Source: Cytophagia bacterium (GTDB taxonomy: Bacteria; Bacteroidota; Bacteroidia; Cytophagales; Spirosomataceae). Taken from it: a stretch of DNA of 42,773 bases. Where the stretch lies: positions 1 through 42,773 of the forward strand of contig REAB01000061.1 of NCBI GenBank assembly GCA_004293645.1. The letters are read 5' to 3'. Made by a program: the position numbers and the translations under genes. This document shows positions 1 through 7,466 of the stretch, piece after piece; position 1 is the stretch's first letter, and every line of letters begins with the position of its first letter. A model generated the notes under the pieces. That model saw only the letters and a list, made by a program, of their open reading frames with translations. It was not told the origin of the DNA and searched no databases.

Positions 1-1748
1 TTTGTACCTGCAGTTATGCCCGATACCGTGTTGCCACTCACCGTGCCAGCACTCGAAGTTACCGTGCCATCTGAAGTAAAGCTAACTGAATAAGTCAATG
101 AATTGGGCGCGCAGGTAGCAGCACCAACCAATGTCAATGTCGGCAACGGGTTCACCGTAACGCGAATTTCAGCAAAAGGACGACAAGCGGCATTAGTGGG
201 TGCTGGGTCTATAATCGCATAAACATAGTACGTAACAGCAGCTGTGCCCGATGCTGGAAAATCTGAAACAGAACCAGCCAATGTCGTTACTCCTGTCGTT
301 GTGTTAGGCGTGGCCGAACCTATCGAAGTTCCGCCATAAATGGCCGCCGAACTCGTCTGTGCAGAGGTGAACTTTACAAATTTAACCACATTTGTGCCAG
401 ATAGGGACGACGTTACTGTCAACGCGGGCGATTGTCCTGCGCAGACAGAAACATTGATAGGTAGCGTTAGCTGGGGGCAAACCTCATTCGTAACCAAACT
501 GGTAGTTATGGGCGTAGGATTACCTGCCGAGGTGACACTCGCCTGATTGGTTATTTGTAGTGCACCACTGAACGGGTTTTTGACTCTAACCTGAAACGTA
601 ACCGTGGCAATGGGAGCTGTACCAGTAGAGGACGTGAGTGCGCCACTAACTTGGCCTGTACCGTTTACTTGTTGGCCTGGACTACCATAAGGGTAAGTAG
701 CCGCACTAATGTTGGTGCCGTTGAGCGTAACAGAATTGGCAACATAATCAACCCCCGAAGACAGCGCATCAACAAGCGTTACTCCATCGGCGCGGAAACT
801 ACCAGTGTTGGTTACAACAATCGTATATGTCAAAACATCGCCAGGAGAAACACTCGTAGTAGGTGATACCGACTTTGAAGCAGTTAAGTTTGGACTTGGC
901 TGAAAACACGTCGCCAAGTCGGCGGTGCTATGGTTAGCCGTAGTAGAAGGTCCAATAGCGGTGAGTGTACCGGCATCGGTATTGGCCCTAAAAAATCCTG
1001 TACCAGAACCGATATAAATACCGCCAGTGGCATCGAAAGCAATACCAGATATTGCGGCTGAGGTAGTCTGATTTATTTTAATGGTACCAGCCAAACTAAT
1101 CGAACTACCTGCTACAGGAAATTGTACAACTCTGACAGCCCCAGTCGCATTGTTCTTGAAAACCGCCCACAAATTGCCAAAACCATCAAGCGCAATATCA
1201 CCAGAGCCCATTTCAGTAGCCGTTAAGGTTGGTACAGTAAGTGTACCAATTAGTTTCGGGTTGCTCGTAGTCGTTGGTATAGCCATCCCCGTCGTAATTG
1301 CCAACGCAGGGTCATAGACCCAAAGTTGGTCGCCACCCGAAAAATAAAACTTACCATCTGGAGCAATGGCTCCTTTGTTGATATTGGTACTAGCAGGAAA
1401 AAAAATATTGCCAAGCGTAGTATGGACATTGGTAGTAGGATTATAGGAACCCAACACCGCACCGCTCGCAGGCGCAGAACCGTAGTTAGCGATGTATAAA
1501 AGTAACCCCGTAGTAGGATTCAAGCCCAGTGTCGAATAAGAACCAGCCGTTGGAATCGTCGTGATGGGTGCACTCAGTACCCCCGTAGTGGTATTGACCG
1601 TTACTATTTGGTTTGTAAGATTGATCGCATAGGTCGGTGAGTTGGCATTGCACTGCGCTGCACTGTCAAAACAATTAGTAACCAAAAGCAAAAAAGCCAA
1701 AAACCATCTGATGGGCTTTGTTCTTTGAGAAATACAATTAGAGTTCAT
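1..1748 (-). CDS. Large secreted DUF11-containing adhesin-like protein (5' part only)
   Basis: The minus strand is open from an ATG at 1748 to the left edge, giving 582 codons with no stop, so this is the N-terminal part of a larger protein. Residues 1-32 form a signal peptide with a hydrophobic core (WFLAFLLLV) ending near SAAQC. Residues about 33-280 are rich in Gly, Thr and Asp and resemble a beta-propeller-like extracellular domain (for example a GNLWAVF segment). Residues about 284-400 match the DUF11 repeat (VSPGDVLTYTIVVTNTGS, then VTLVDALSSGVDYV). A Cys-containing Ig-like stretch follows. Such proteins are exported and often carry a C-terminal sorting domain, which would lie outside the window. 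An in-frame ATG at 1775 would add nine residues; the later start gives the more compact signal peptide. Function beyond surface exposure is inference. Confidence 0.85.
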   Translation of the reverse strand, partial: MNSNCISQRTKPIRWFLAFLLLVTNCFDSAAQCNANSPTYAINLTNQIVTVNTTTGVLSAPITTIPTAGSYSTLGLNPTTGLLLYIANYGSAPASGAVLGSYNPTTNVHTTLGNIFFPASTNINKGAIAPDGKFYFSGGDQLWVYDPALAITTGMAIPTTTSNPKLIGTLTVPTLTATEMGSGDIALDGFGNLWAVFKNNATGAVRVVQFPVAGSSISLAGTIKINQTTSAAISGIAFDATGGIYIGSGTGFFRANTDAGTLTAIGPSTTANHSTADLATCFQPSPNLTASKSVSPTTSVSPGDVLTYTIVVTNTGSFRADGVTLVDALSSGVDYVANSVTLNGTNISAATYPYGSPGQQVNGTGQVSGALTSSTGTAPIATVTFQVRVKNPFSGALQITNQASVTSAGNPTPITTSLVTNEVCPQLTLPINVSVCAGQSPALTVTSSLSGTNVVKFVKFTSAQTSSAAIYGGTSIGSATPNTTTGVTTLAGSVSDFPASGTAAVTYYVYAIIDPAPTNAACRPFAEIRVTVNPLPTLTLVGAATCAPNSLTYSVSFTSDGTVTSSAGTVSGNTVSGITAGT

Positions 1749-2039
1749 AATTAGCAGTTGGTTAAAAATTCTCATAGGTTAATAATTATTTGATGATTTT
1801 TCAAGAGAGATGGGCAGTGTAAATTGGTTTCTAAACATTTTTTTTATTTCGACTTCACAAGTGTAAAATATTGCTTTTGCCATTTTAAAATATTTTTTTG
1901 TGCAAAAAAAATGCTGCCTTAGATTTGATTCACTGTTTTTTTGACTAATCAACCAACTTAATCAATTGGTTTTCAAGGTTTTTACAATAAAAATAGTGTC
2001 AAATTCAAAGTATGCTCAACTACTTCATAAATAGCCTTG

Positions 2040-2151
2040 AACAACAATGATGCCAAAAACAATATTAATCCGATAGTTCTCAAAAAGTAGTCTATAGGGT
2101 ATGTCCGACTGATTTGTGAAGTACATCAACAACAATGATGCCAAAAACAAT
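2040..2151. repeat. 24-bp direct repeat, two copies 88 bp apart
   Basis: The sequence aacaacaatgatgccaaaaa, continuing with four further identical bases, occurs at 2040-2063 and again exactly at 2128-2151. A weaker relative (agtgaagccaaaaat) lies near 2206-2220. The repeat sits in noncoding DNA upstream of a MarR gene, so binding-site duplication or local duplication are both possible. Confidence 0.8.
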
Positions 2152-2367
2152 TGAACAAAAATTGGTCAAGCAAACGCGTGAGATTATTTTTGTTTTCTTC
2201 AAAACAGTGAAGCCAAAAATCTTCAAAAAAATCTGATTCTAACGGGTTTTTTGAAATTATAGATTTTTCCCAAAACCCTTAAAAAACGCTGTGAAGGCGT
2301 TTGATCGTTAAATCATGCCAAATTTTATTCTGTAGGCGCAGAATGTGGGTATTGGGCAATAAAAGCG

Positions 2368-2375
2368 TACATTTG
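2368..2375 (+). promoter_or_regulatory. Bacteroidota -7 box for the MarR gene
   Basis: TACATTTG matches the TAnnTTTG -7 consensus, 29 bases before the ATG at 2405. No good -33 TTTG lies at the usual distance; the nearest TTG leaves a spacer of only about 13 bases. Confidence 0.5.
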
Positions 2376-2404
2376 CCTACATTGACACCAATATACTCTC
2401 TTGT

Positions 2405-2884
2405 ATGCGCAAAGAAAAAACGGTTGATTTTCACGTAAAATGGGCTTGGCACGCCATCTCGCGGATGTACAACAGTTACGCCGCGCGTTACGACATGACC
2501 ATGGCCATTGGCTACGTGTTGCTCAACATTGACTTGGAGAACGGCACGCCTGCCACCAAAATTGGACCTTCTATTGGCATGGAACCACGTAGCTTAACGC
2601 GCACACTCAAAAACTTGGAAGAAAGAGGCTGGATAAAACGCGAAACCGACGAAAACGACAAGCGTTTTGTAAATGTGTATCTCACAGAAGAAGGTAAAAT
2701 AAAACGCGAAGTAGCCCGAGAAGGCGTTATTGCGTTCAATCAGATGGTGCGTGAGCAAATTCCGCTCGAAAAATTAGTGATATTTTTTGAAGTAATAACC
2801 GAGCTAAATCGCATGGTGGACGACGAAAACGTAAAAGTAAAGGCCGATATTTTATTGAACGAAGCTACGGGTTTTGAACTATAA
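2405..2884 (+). CDS. MarR-family transcriptional regulator
   Basis: A protein of 159 residues, the usual size for MarR dimers. It is all-helical at the N-terminus and has a winged helix in the middle: TPATKIGPSIGMEPRSLTRT is the helix-turn-helix, followed by LKNLEERGWIKRE and the wing DENDKRFVNVYLTEEG. A long C-terminal dimerisation helix ends the protein. MarR proteins bind palindromic operators and are released by small ligands or oxidation; the ligand here is unknown. No transporter or enzyme target lies beside it in the same direction. The upstream spacer with direct repeats could contain its operator. The gene ends at a strong bidirectional hairpin shared with nrdB. Confidence 0.9.
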   Translation: MRKEKTVDFHVKWAWHAISRMYNSYAARYDMTMAIGYVLLNIDLENGTPATKIGPSIGMEPRSLTRTLKNLEERGWIKRETDENDKRFVNVYLTEEGKIKREVAREGVIAFNQMVREQIPLEKLVIFFEVITELNRMVDDENVKVKADILLNEATGFEL

Positions 2885-2919
2885 AAATAACAATAGGCAA
2901 GTACTTTGAGCCATTACTT

Positions 2920-2965
2920 CAAGCGCAACAACGGCGAGCCACTTGGCTCGCCGTTGTCGCGCTTG
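2920..2965. terminator. Bidirectional terminator between marR-like gene and nrdB
   Basis: A perfect 12-bp stem, caacggcgagcc (2929-2940) and ggctcgccgttg (2945-2956), is extended by an outer pair caagcgc (2920-2926) and gcgcttg (2959-2965). It sits between the convergent ends of two genes. Confidence 0.85.
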
Positions 2966-2984
2966 AAAGGTTTTTGGAAGTAGT

Positions 2985-3986
2985 CTAAAAATCTTCGTCA
3001 ATGGCAAACTGGTGCATTTCTTTTTTGTCGGAAGCACTATTTTTAACGCCCGATTTTTGGTACTCCCCCACCCGCTTCTCAAAGAAGTTGGTTTTGCCTT
3101 GCAGCGAAATCATGTCCATGAAATCGAACGGATTGGTTACGTTGTAAATTTTCTTCAGGCCCAAAGACACCAGCAGGTGGTCGGCTACAAACTCAATATA
3201 TTGGTTCATGAGGTTGGCGTTCATGCCAATCAACGACACGGGCAGCGCGTCGGTTACGAAGTCTTGCTCAATGCCCACGGCATCACGAACGAGGTTGTAA
3301 ATGGTTTCCTCGGGCAGCTTGTTTTCGATGTGTTGGGTATAAAGCAAGCAGGCAAAGTCGCGGTGCAAACCTTCATCGCGCGAGATAAGTTCGTTGGAGA
3401 ACGACAAGCCTGGCATCAAACCACGATTTTTGAGCCAAAAAATAGAACAAAACGAACCCGAAAAGAAAATACCTTCTACCACCGCAAACGCAATGAGTCG
3501 CTCGGCAAAGGAGCCATTTTCAATCCAACGCATGGCCCACTCGGCTTTGCGCTGCACGCACGGCACAGTGTCAATGGCTCGCAGCATTTTATCTTTTTCA
3601 ACGGGGTCTTTGATGTAGGTGTCAATCAGCAACGAATATGTTTCGGAGTGAATGTTTTCCATCATAATCTGAAACCCGTAAAAACACTTGGCTTCGGCAT
3701 ATTGCACTTCGCTCAAAAAATTGACGGCCAAATTTTCGTTCACAATGCCGTCTGAGGCCGCAAAAAAAGCCAATATGTGCGATATAAAGTGCCGCTCGCC
3801 GTCGTTGAGCGTTTCCCAATCTTTCAAATCGGGCGACAAATCAATTTCTTCGGCAGTCCAAAAAGACGCTTCGTGGTTTTTATAAAACTGCCAAATGTCG
3901 TGGTGTTTGATGGGAAACAATACGAAACGGTGCGGGTCTTCAACCAAGATTGGTTCTTTAACAGCGACTTCAATTTCTGTCATCAT
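2985..3986 (-). CDS. nrdB: Ribonucleoside-diphosphate reductase, small (beta) subunit
   Basis: A 333-residue class I ribonucleotide reductase R2 subunit, which holds the diiron-tyrosyl radical used by the alpha subunit to make deoxynucleotides in the cytosol. By family alignment the metal ligands are D79, E110, H113, E171, E205 and H208. The radical tyrosine is Y117 in ENIHSETY, the eukaryote-like arrangement common in Bacteroidota. The C-terminal tail (FAIDEDF) is acidic and aromatic, as expected for docking to the alpha subunit. The gene starts with two Met codons (3986 or 3983). The alpha-subunit gene nrdA is not in the window, so nrdB is transcribed alone here and faces the MarR gene across a shared terminator. 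I saw no NrdR box upstream. Confidence 0.97.
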   Translation of the reverse strand: MMTEIEVAVKEPILVEDPHRFVLFPIKHHDIWQFYKNHEASFWTAEEIDLSPDLKDWETLNDGERHFISHILAFFAASDGIVNENLAVNFLSEVQYAEAKCFYGFQIMMENIHSETYSLLIDTYIKDPVEKDKMLRAIDTVPCVQRKAEWAMRWIENGSFAERLIAFAVVEGIFFSGSFCSIFWLKNRGLMPGLSFSNELISRDEGLHRDFACLLYTQHIENKLPEETIYNLVRDAVGIEQDFVTDALPVSLIGMNANLMNQYIEFVADHLLVSLGLKKIYNVTNPFDFMDMISLQGKTNFFEKRVGEYQKSGVKNSASDKKEMHQFAIDEDF

Positions 3987-4333
3987 GTGAATAGATTTTA
4001 ATGGTTTGTGGGATTTTCTAAATTAAAAACAATCAACTTTTACCTTACCCGCTTGCTCCCCTCCGAGAAGGAAACAAAAACTACGTTTTTTTAATGTGGT
4101 GCGTAAAACGCTGAAAAGAAAGTAAATTTGCCAAAAAGTAAAACCTGCATAAGCCAGTTTAATGGCTTTGTATTTGCAATTTTCAACAAATCTACAAAGT
4201 TTAATTCCTTGTTCAAGAATAGTGTTTGAGCTATTTAACAATTAAACAAAAAAAATTTATTTCTACTTTTGTAAGTAATAGATTTTCAATACTTTCGTTT
4301 TAAAAATTCTTTTTTTTTTACCAAACCAATCCT
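3987..4333. promoter_or_regulatory. Divergent intergenic region with -7 box at 4264-4271
   Basis: This spacer of about 350 bases separates nrdB (minus) from the deacetylase gene (plus). TACTTTTG at 4264-4271 fits the TAnnTTTG -7 box for the plus-strand gene, but no matching -33 box is clear. The nrdB side has no exact consensus. No small gene or structured RNA was recognised. Confidence 0.5.
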
Positions 4334-5089
4334 GTGTCGTTTTTTTTATCGCTCGTTTCGTTTCTTACGTCCATCTTTCGCCCAAGCAGGCGGCGGGTGC
4401 GGGTATTGATGTATCATAAAGTAGCCGCGCAACATTCAGACGGCCTTACCGTAAATGTAGCCCAGTTGGAACAACAACTTATATTCTTAAAAGCAAACGG
4501 CTACGAATTTATCACCGTGGCGCAGTTAAAATCACCTTCGTTGCTCCCGCCAAAGTCCGTTTTACTTACCTTCGACGATGCCTACCTCAACAATTTAGAA
4601 TATGCCTATCCTGTTTTGAAAAAACACCAAGCCCGAGCGGTTATTTTTGTACCAACGGCCTACGTGGGCAAAAGCAGTAGCTGGGACACCACCGCCGAGC
4701 CGTTGCTGTCGCTGGCAGAGTTGCGAAGTTTGGACAATGCCGTTTTTGAGTTGGGGCTACACGCACACACGCACCAGAATTTCAAAAACAGTTCTTTGCT
4801 CGAAATACGGCAAGAATTAACCCAAAACTTGGCTTTTTTTGAGGAAAACCAATTGCCTTTCGTGCGGGCGTTGGCGTATCCGTACGGAGGCCGCCCCAAA
4901 GATGCACGTACCAAACAAAAGATGTACGATTTGTTGCAAGAAATGGCCATTGACTACGCTTTTAGAATTGGCAATCGGCTCAATAGTTGGCCTGTTTCCA
5001 ATGTTTACGAAATTCAGCGGCTCGACATTCGGGGCAACGATTCGTTTCAAATGTTCAAAAATAAGGTAAAATGGGGCAAATGGTTCTAA
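4334..5089 (+). CDS. Polysaccharide deacetylase (NodB/CE4 family)
   Basis: A 251-residue carbohydrate esterase 4 family protein. The N-terminus (FFLSLVSFLTSIF) is hydrophobic and may be a membrane anchor or uncleaved signal, followed by a basic stretch RPSRRRVRV. Motif 1 is TFDDA near residue 79, with catalytic and metal-binding Asp. Motif 2 is HAHTH near residue 141, holding the metal-binding His pair. YPYGG near residue 178 is motif 3. The family removes N- or O-acetyl groups from chitin-like polymers, peptidoglycan or exopolysaccharide; the substrate here is unknown. The reading starts at GTG (4334) because the first internal ATG lies inside the conserved VLMYHKV motif, which must be kept. 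The neighbours do not form a polysaccharide cluster. Confidence 0.88.
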   Translation: MSFFLSLVSFLTSIFRPSRRRVRVLMYHKVAAQHSDGLTVNVAQLEQQLIFLKANGYEFITVAQLKSPSLLPPKSVLLTFDDAYLNNLEYAYPVLKKHQARAVIFVPTAYVGKSSSWDTTAEPLLSLAELRSLDNAVFELGLHAHTHQNFKNSSLLEIRQELTQNLAFFEENQLPFVRALAYPYGGRPKDARTKQKMYDLLQEMAIDYAFRIGNRLNSWPVSNVYEIQRLDIRGNDSFQMFKNKVKWGKWF

Positions 5090-5123
5090 AAAAATACCGT
5101 TTAATAAGAATTAGCCCAATTGC

Positions 5124-5154
5124 TTGTTAAGCCATAGCGTGTCAAATAGATTTG
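5124..5154 (+). promoter_or_regulatory. Promoter of the envelope gene cluster
   Basis: TTG at 5124-5126 is followed after 20 bases by TAGATTTG at 5147-5154, a full Bacteroidota promoter. Transcription should start near 5160. This rules out the GTG at 5152, which overlaps the -7 box, and supports the ATG at 5188 as the start of the first gene. Confidence 0.75.
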
Positions 5155-5187
5155 TGCATTGTTACATCTTTTAACACGTTCATAATC

Positions 5188-6237
5188 ATGGCTTTTTCTT
5201 CCTCTTTTCTTCGTTGGTTGGGTTGTTTGTTTTTAACAATCTCCACGCTCGCAGCTACCGCCCAGGTGCGCAAACCCGATATGCTTTATAAAAAAGACAA
5301 AAGCATTATTGAGGCCGTTATCGTAGAAGTAAGCGACACCGAAATTGAGTATCGCCGCTTCAGTGCCCCCGATGGGGCCGTTTACAAAATCAAGAAAGCA
5401 GACGTTTCTAAAATTGTTTACACCAACGGCGAAACCGAAGAACTCATCACCACCGCTACCAATCCCGACAAAAAGACGGCTACTCCCAAAAAAGAAGTAG
5501 CCCAAAAGACCAAGCCCGAAAAAGAGACAAAAGCAACGAAGGAAAAAGTAGCCAAAACGCCCAAAGAAAAAGTAGCCAAAGAGCCAAAAGTAGCCGAAGA
5601 AAAAGTAGCCAAAGAGCCAAAAGCACCACGGACGGCGGCGGAGTCGGGCGGCATTGGCTTTAAAGTAGGCGCACGGGCTGGCGCAAATTTAGGAACTATC
5701 TCCAACAACAACGTTTCCGCTGGCGTCCCTACTCCAGGCTTCAACTTGGGCTACCACGGCGGTTTGGTTTTCAACATTGGTGGCCAACGTTTTTCGGTGC
5801 AGCCCGAAGTATTGTACTCGCAAGCAGGTGCTAAATTGGAAGACAGCGATTTAAAAGTAACGACTTTGGTCAATACGGTTACTGTGCCGCTTTTGCTCAA
5901 ATACACCGTTGGTTCGGGTAATTTGCGATTTTTTGTCAATGCAGGTGGTTACGCAAGCTATGCTTTGAGCGCCAAAACAACCCTATTAGACAAAACAGAC
6001 AACACTACGATAGTAATAAATACGTCGTCTGCCGATTTTCCCGCCGATGGCCGTTTGCAATTTGGGGCAGCAGCGGGCGCGGGAATTACGTGTATGCTGG
6101 GTCGCACGGAGTTATTTTTAGATGGCCGCTATTACTATGGTTTGGGCAACAACGCCGAGGCTATTCCGAACGTAAAAAAAGACTTTTTCAATACCATTCA
6201 AGTAGGCGTGGGCGTACTGATTCCGTTGGGCAAATAA
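5188..6237 (+). CDS. Exported outer-membrane beta-barrel protein with Lys-rich linker
   Basis: A 349-residue protein with four parts. Residues 1-26 are a signal peptide (cleavage after ATAQ). Residues about 30-85 form a small beta domain (KKDKSIIEAVIVEVSDTEIE, then KADVSKIVYTNGE) of a type common in Bacteroidota exported proteins. A low-complexity linker rich in Lys, Ala, Glu and Pro (about 90-150) carries repeated EKVAK units. From GGIGFKVGARAGANLG onward it is an outer-membrane beta-barrel of the PorT/OMP_b-brl type, with strands ending in GVGVLIPLGK. The barrel should sit in the outer membrane with the small domain in the periplasm. It is the first gene of a cluster, 22 bases before the next, behind a clear promoter. 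Specific function unknown. A GTG at 5152 would lengthen it but overlaps the promoter. Confidence 0.85.
   Translation: MAFSSSFLRWLGCLFLTISTLAATAQVRKPDMLYKKDKSIIEAVIVEVSDTEIEYRRFSAPDGAVYKIKKADVSKIVYTNGETEELITTATNPDKKTATPKKEVAQKTKPEKETKATKEKVAKTPKEKVAKEPKVAEEKVAKEPKAPRTAAESGGIGFKVGARAGANLGTISNNNVSAGVPTPGFNLGYHGGLVFNIGGQRFSVQPEVLYSQAGAKLEDSDLKVTTLVNTVTVPLLLKYTVGSGNLRFFVNAGGYASYALSAKTTLLDKTDNTTIVINTSSADFPADGRLQFGAAAGAGITCMLGRTELFLDGRYYYGLGNNAEAIPNVKKDFFNTIQVGVGVLIPLGK
5542..5613 (+). repeat. Tandem-like coding repeat (EKVAK units)
   Basis: The 15-base unit gaaaaagtagccaaa occurs exactly at 5542-5556, 5566-5580 and 5599-5613, in frame and encoding EKVAK within the linker of the barrel protein. The spacings of 24 and 33 bases keep the frame, as expected for a linker that grows or shrinks by slippage. 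Confidence 0.85.
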
Positions 6238-6259
6238 GATTTTTAAACCAATTTCTACC

Positions 6260-7453
6260 ATGAAAAAGCTACTTTTTATCATACCGTTGGCCTTGTTGCT
6301 CAGCTTGGGCGTTCGGTCGCAGCACATTGTTTATTTTTTGAATGGCAACAATATGGAAGCCCAACTGGCCGAAGCAGCGGGCGAAAAACTCAAACTGAGC
6401 GTGATGCGCGGGCAGTCGGCGGTAAAATACTCGCACCCGCGCAGCAAAGTGGGGCTGGCTTTCAACACCAACGGCAACTACCTCGTGGTGTCTGAATTGG
6501 CCCAAGACGACGCGCAAGCGCAGCAGCAAATCACCGATTTTTTGAACGCCCCCGCTCGCCAAGTGCCTTACGACCTCATCATTACGCGCGAACCAAAAGT
6601 AATTCGGGCCAAGATTTCGTACGAGAGCGACGATGCCACCAACTACCAAACCCTTGGCGGAGAGGCGGCATCGCTCAACAAAAAAGACATCGTAGCCATT
6701 ATTTACGAAGACGGCAGACACCAATTTGTGCAACCATTGGACGAAGCAACCGCCGCGCTCATGGCCAGCACCCACAACGAAGTGCGCCAAGCCGAAACGG
6801 CTCCGCCGCCACCGCCCGTTGCCGCGCCCGCCGCTATTCCTCAGGTTGAACCAGCCCCCGTTGCCGCCGATAATACCGCGCCTGCCGCCGAGCCACCCGC
6901 CAAAACTGCCGAAAAACCCAAGTCTAAAAGTCGCGCCAAACCAAAACCCGTACTAAACGACGAAGAATACAAAAGTTACAGCGAAAAAGCCCTCACCAAA
7001 GTGGGTGAGTTTGGGGCCTATTTGGGCATCATTGTAGATAAAACCAAAGACGCTGACGAAAAAGACAAGGCCATTGAGCAAGCCGCCAAACTTTTTATGC
7101 CCGATGCCACCATCGAGGTGAGTTCGCTCAACAAGCCTGGTACTACCAAATACAAAGTGAAAGACTACCTGACCCGCCTCAAATTGCTACCCTACGGCTC
7201 GGCTTCTATTGAGTGGACCGAGATTCAGTACATCAATGGCCTCACGCAGGCCGCCGACGGCAATTATTACGGCCTCATCAAAGGGCAGCAGACTTTTATG
7301 GGCTACGACGATGCCAAAAATCCTGTGTACAGCGACGTTACCCAAAAAGAAGTAAAAGTAAAATTGCAATCGTACCAAAAACTCATCGAAGGCTCCGAGC
7401 AAGTAAACTGGGAAGTGCTGCTGGGCAACGTCGGGGTGTCGCTCAACAAATAA
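6260..7453 (+). CDS. Exported protein with two small beta domains, Pro/Ala linker and NTF2-like C-terminal domain
   Basis: A 397-residue protein with a signal peptide (residues 1-20, cleavage near VRSQ). Residues about 22-77 and 97-160 look like two tandem copies of the small beta domain also found in the upstream barrel protein: the second contains VIRAKISYESDD and KKDIVAIIYEDG. A Pro/Ala/Lys-rich linker covers about 175-230. The C-terminal 165 residues (from LNDEEYKSYSEKAL) have alternating helices and strands with TKYKVKDYLTRLKLL and NYYGLIKGQQTF, suggesting an NTF2-like fold. The TPR protein that follows has a similar-looking N-terminal domain. The gene lies 22 bases after the barrel gene and 13 before the TPR gene, so one transcript is likely. 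I do not recognise a named family; periplasmic location is inferred from the signal peptide. Confidence 0.75.
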   Translation: MKKLLFIIPLALLLSLGVRSQHIVYFLNGNNMEAQLAEAAGEKLKLSVMRGQSAVKYSHPRSKVGLAFNTNGNYLVVSELAQDDAQAQQQITDFLNAPARQVPYDLIITREPKVIRAKISYESDDATNYQTLGGEAASLNKKDIVAIIYEDGRHQFVQPLDEATAALMASTHNEVRQAETAPPPPPVAAPAAIPQVEPAPVAADNTAPAAEPPAKTAEKPKSKSRAKPKPVLNDEEYKSYSEKALTKVGEFGAYLGIIVDKTKDADEKDKAIEQAAKLFMPDATIEVSSLNKPGTTKYKVKDYLTRLKLLPYGSASIEWTEIQYINGLTQAADGNYYGLIKGQQTFMGYDDAKNPVYSDVTQKEVKVKLQSYQKLIEGSEQVNWEVLLGNVGVSLNK

Positions 7454-7466
7454 TCAAGCATTTTTC

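Larger units (their letters stand above)
1749..2404. other. AT-rich intergenic region
   Basis: This stretch of about 650 bases separates two divergent genes and shows no convincing coding frame. It holds a 24-base direct repeat (2040-2063 and 2128-2151), an inverted pair gggtttt/aaaaccc (2244-2250 and 2272-2278) and a small hairpin with arms aaacgc (2284-2289) and gcgttt (2297-2302). The two inverted pairs precede the marR promoter and could be a weak terminator or regulatory structure. No RNA gene was recognised. Confidence 0.5.

Noticed and set aside
3012..3755. 247-codon plus-strand frame opposite nrdB
   Set aside because: It is an antisense shadow of a strongly conserved enzyme and its translation shows no domain.
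5152..5187. GTG start that would lengthen the barrel protein by 12 residues
   Set aside because: It overlaps the -7 box TAGATTTG at 5147-5154, and the ATG at 5188 begins a standard signal peptide.
5542..5613. Regular repeats as a possible CRISPR array
   Set aside because: The units are in frame, encode EKVAK in a linker and are separated by 9 or 18 coding bases, not by unique spacers.
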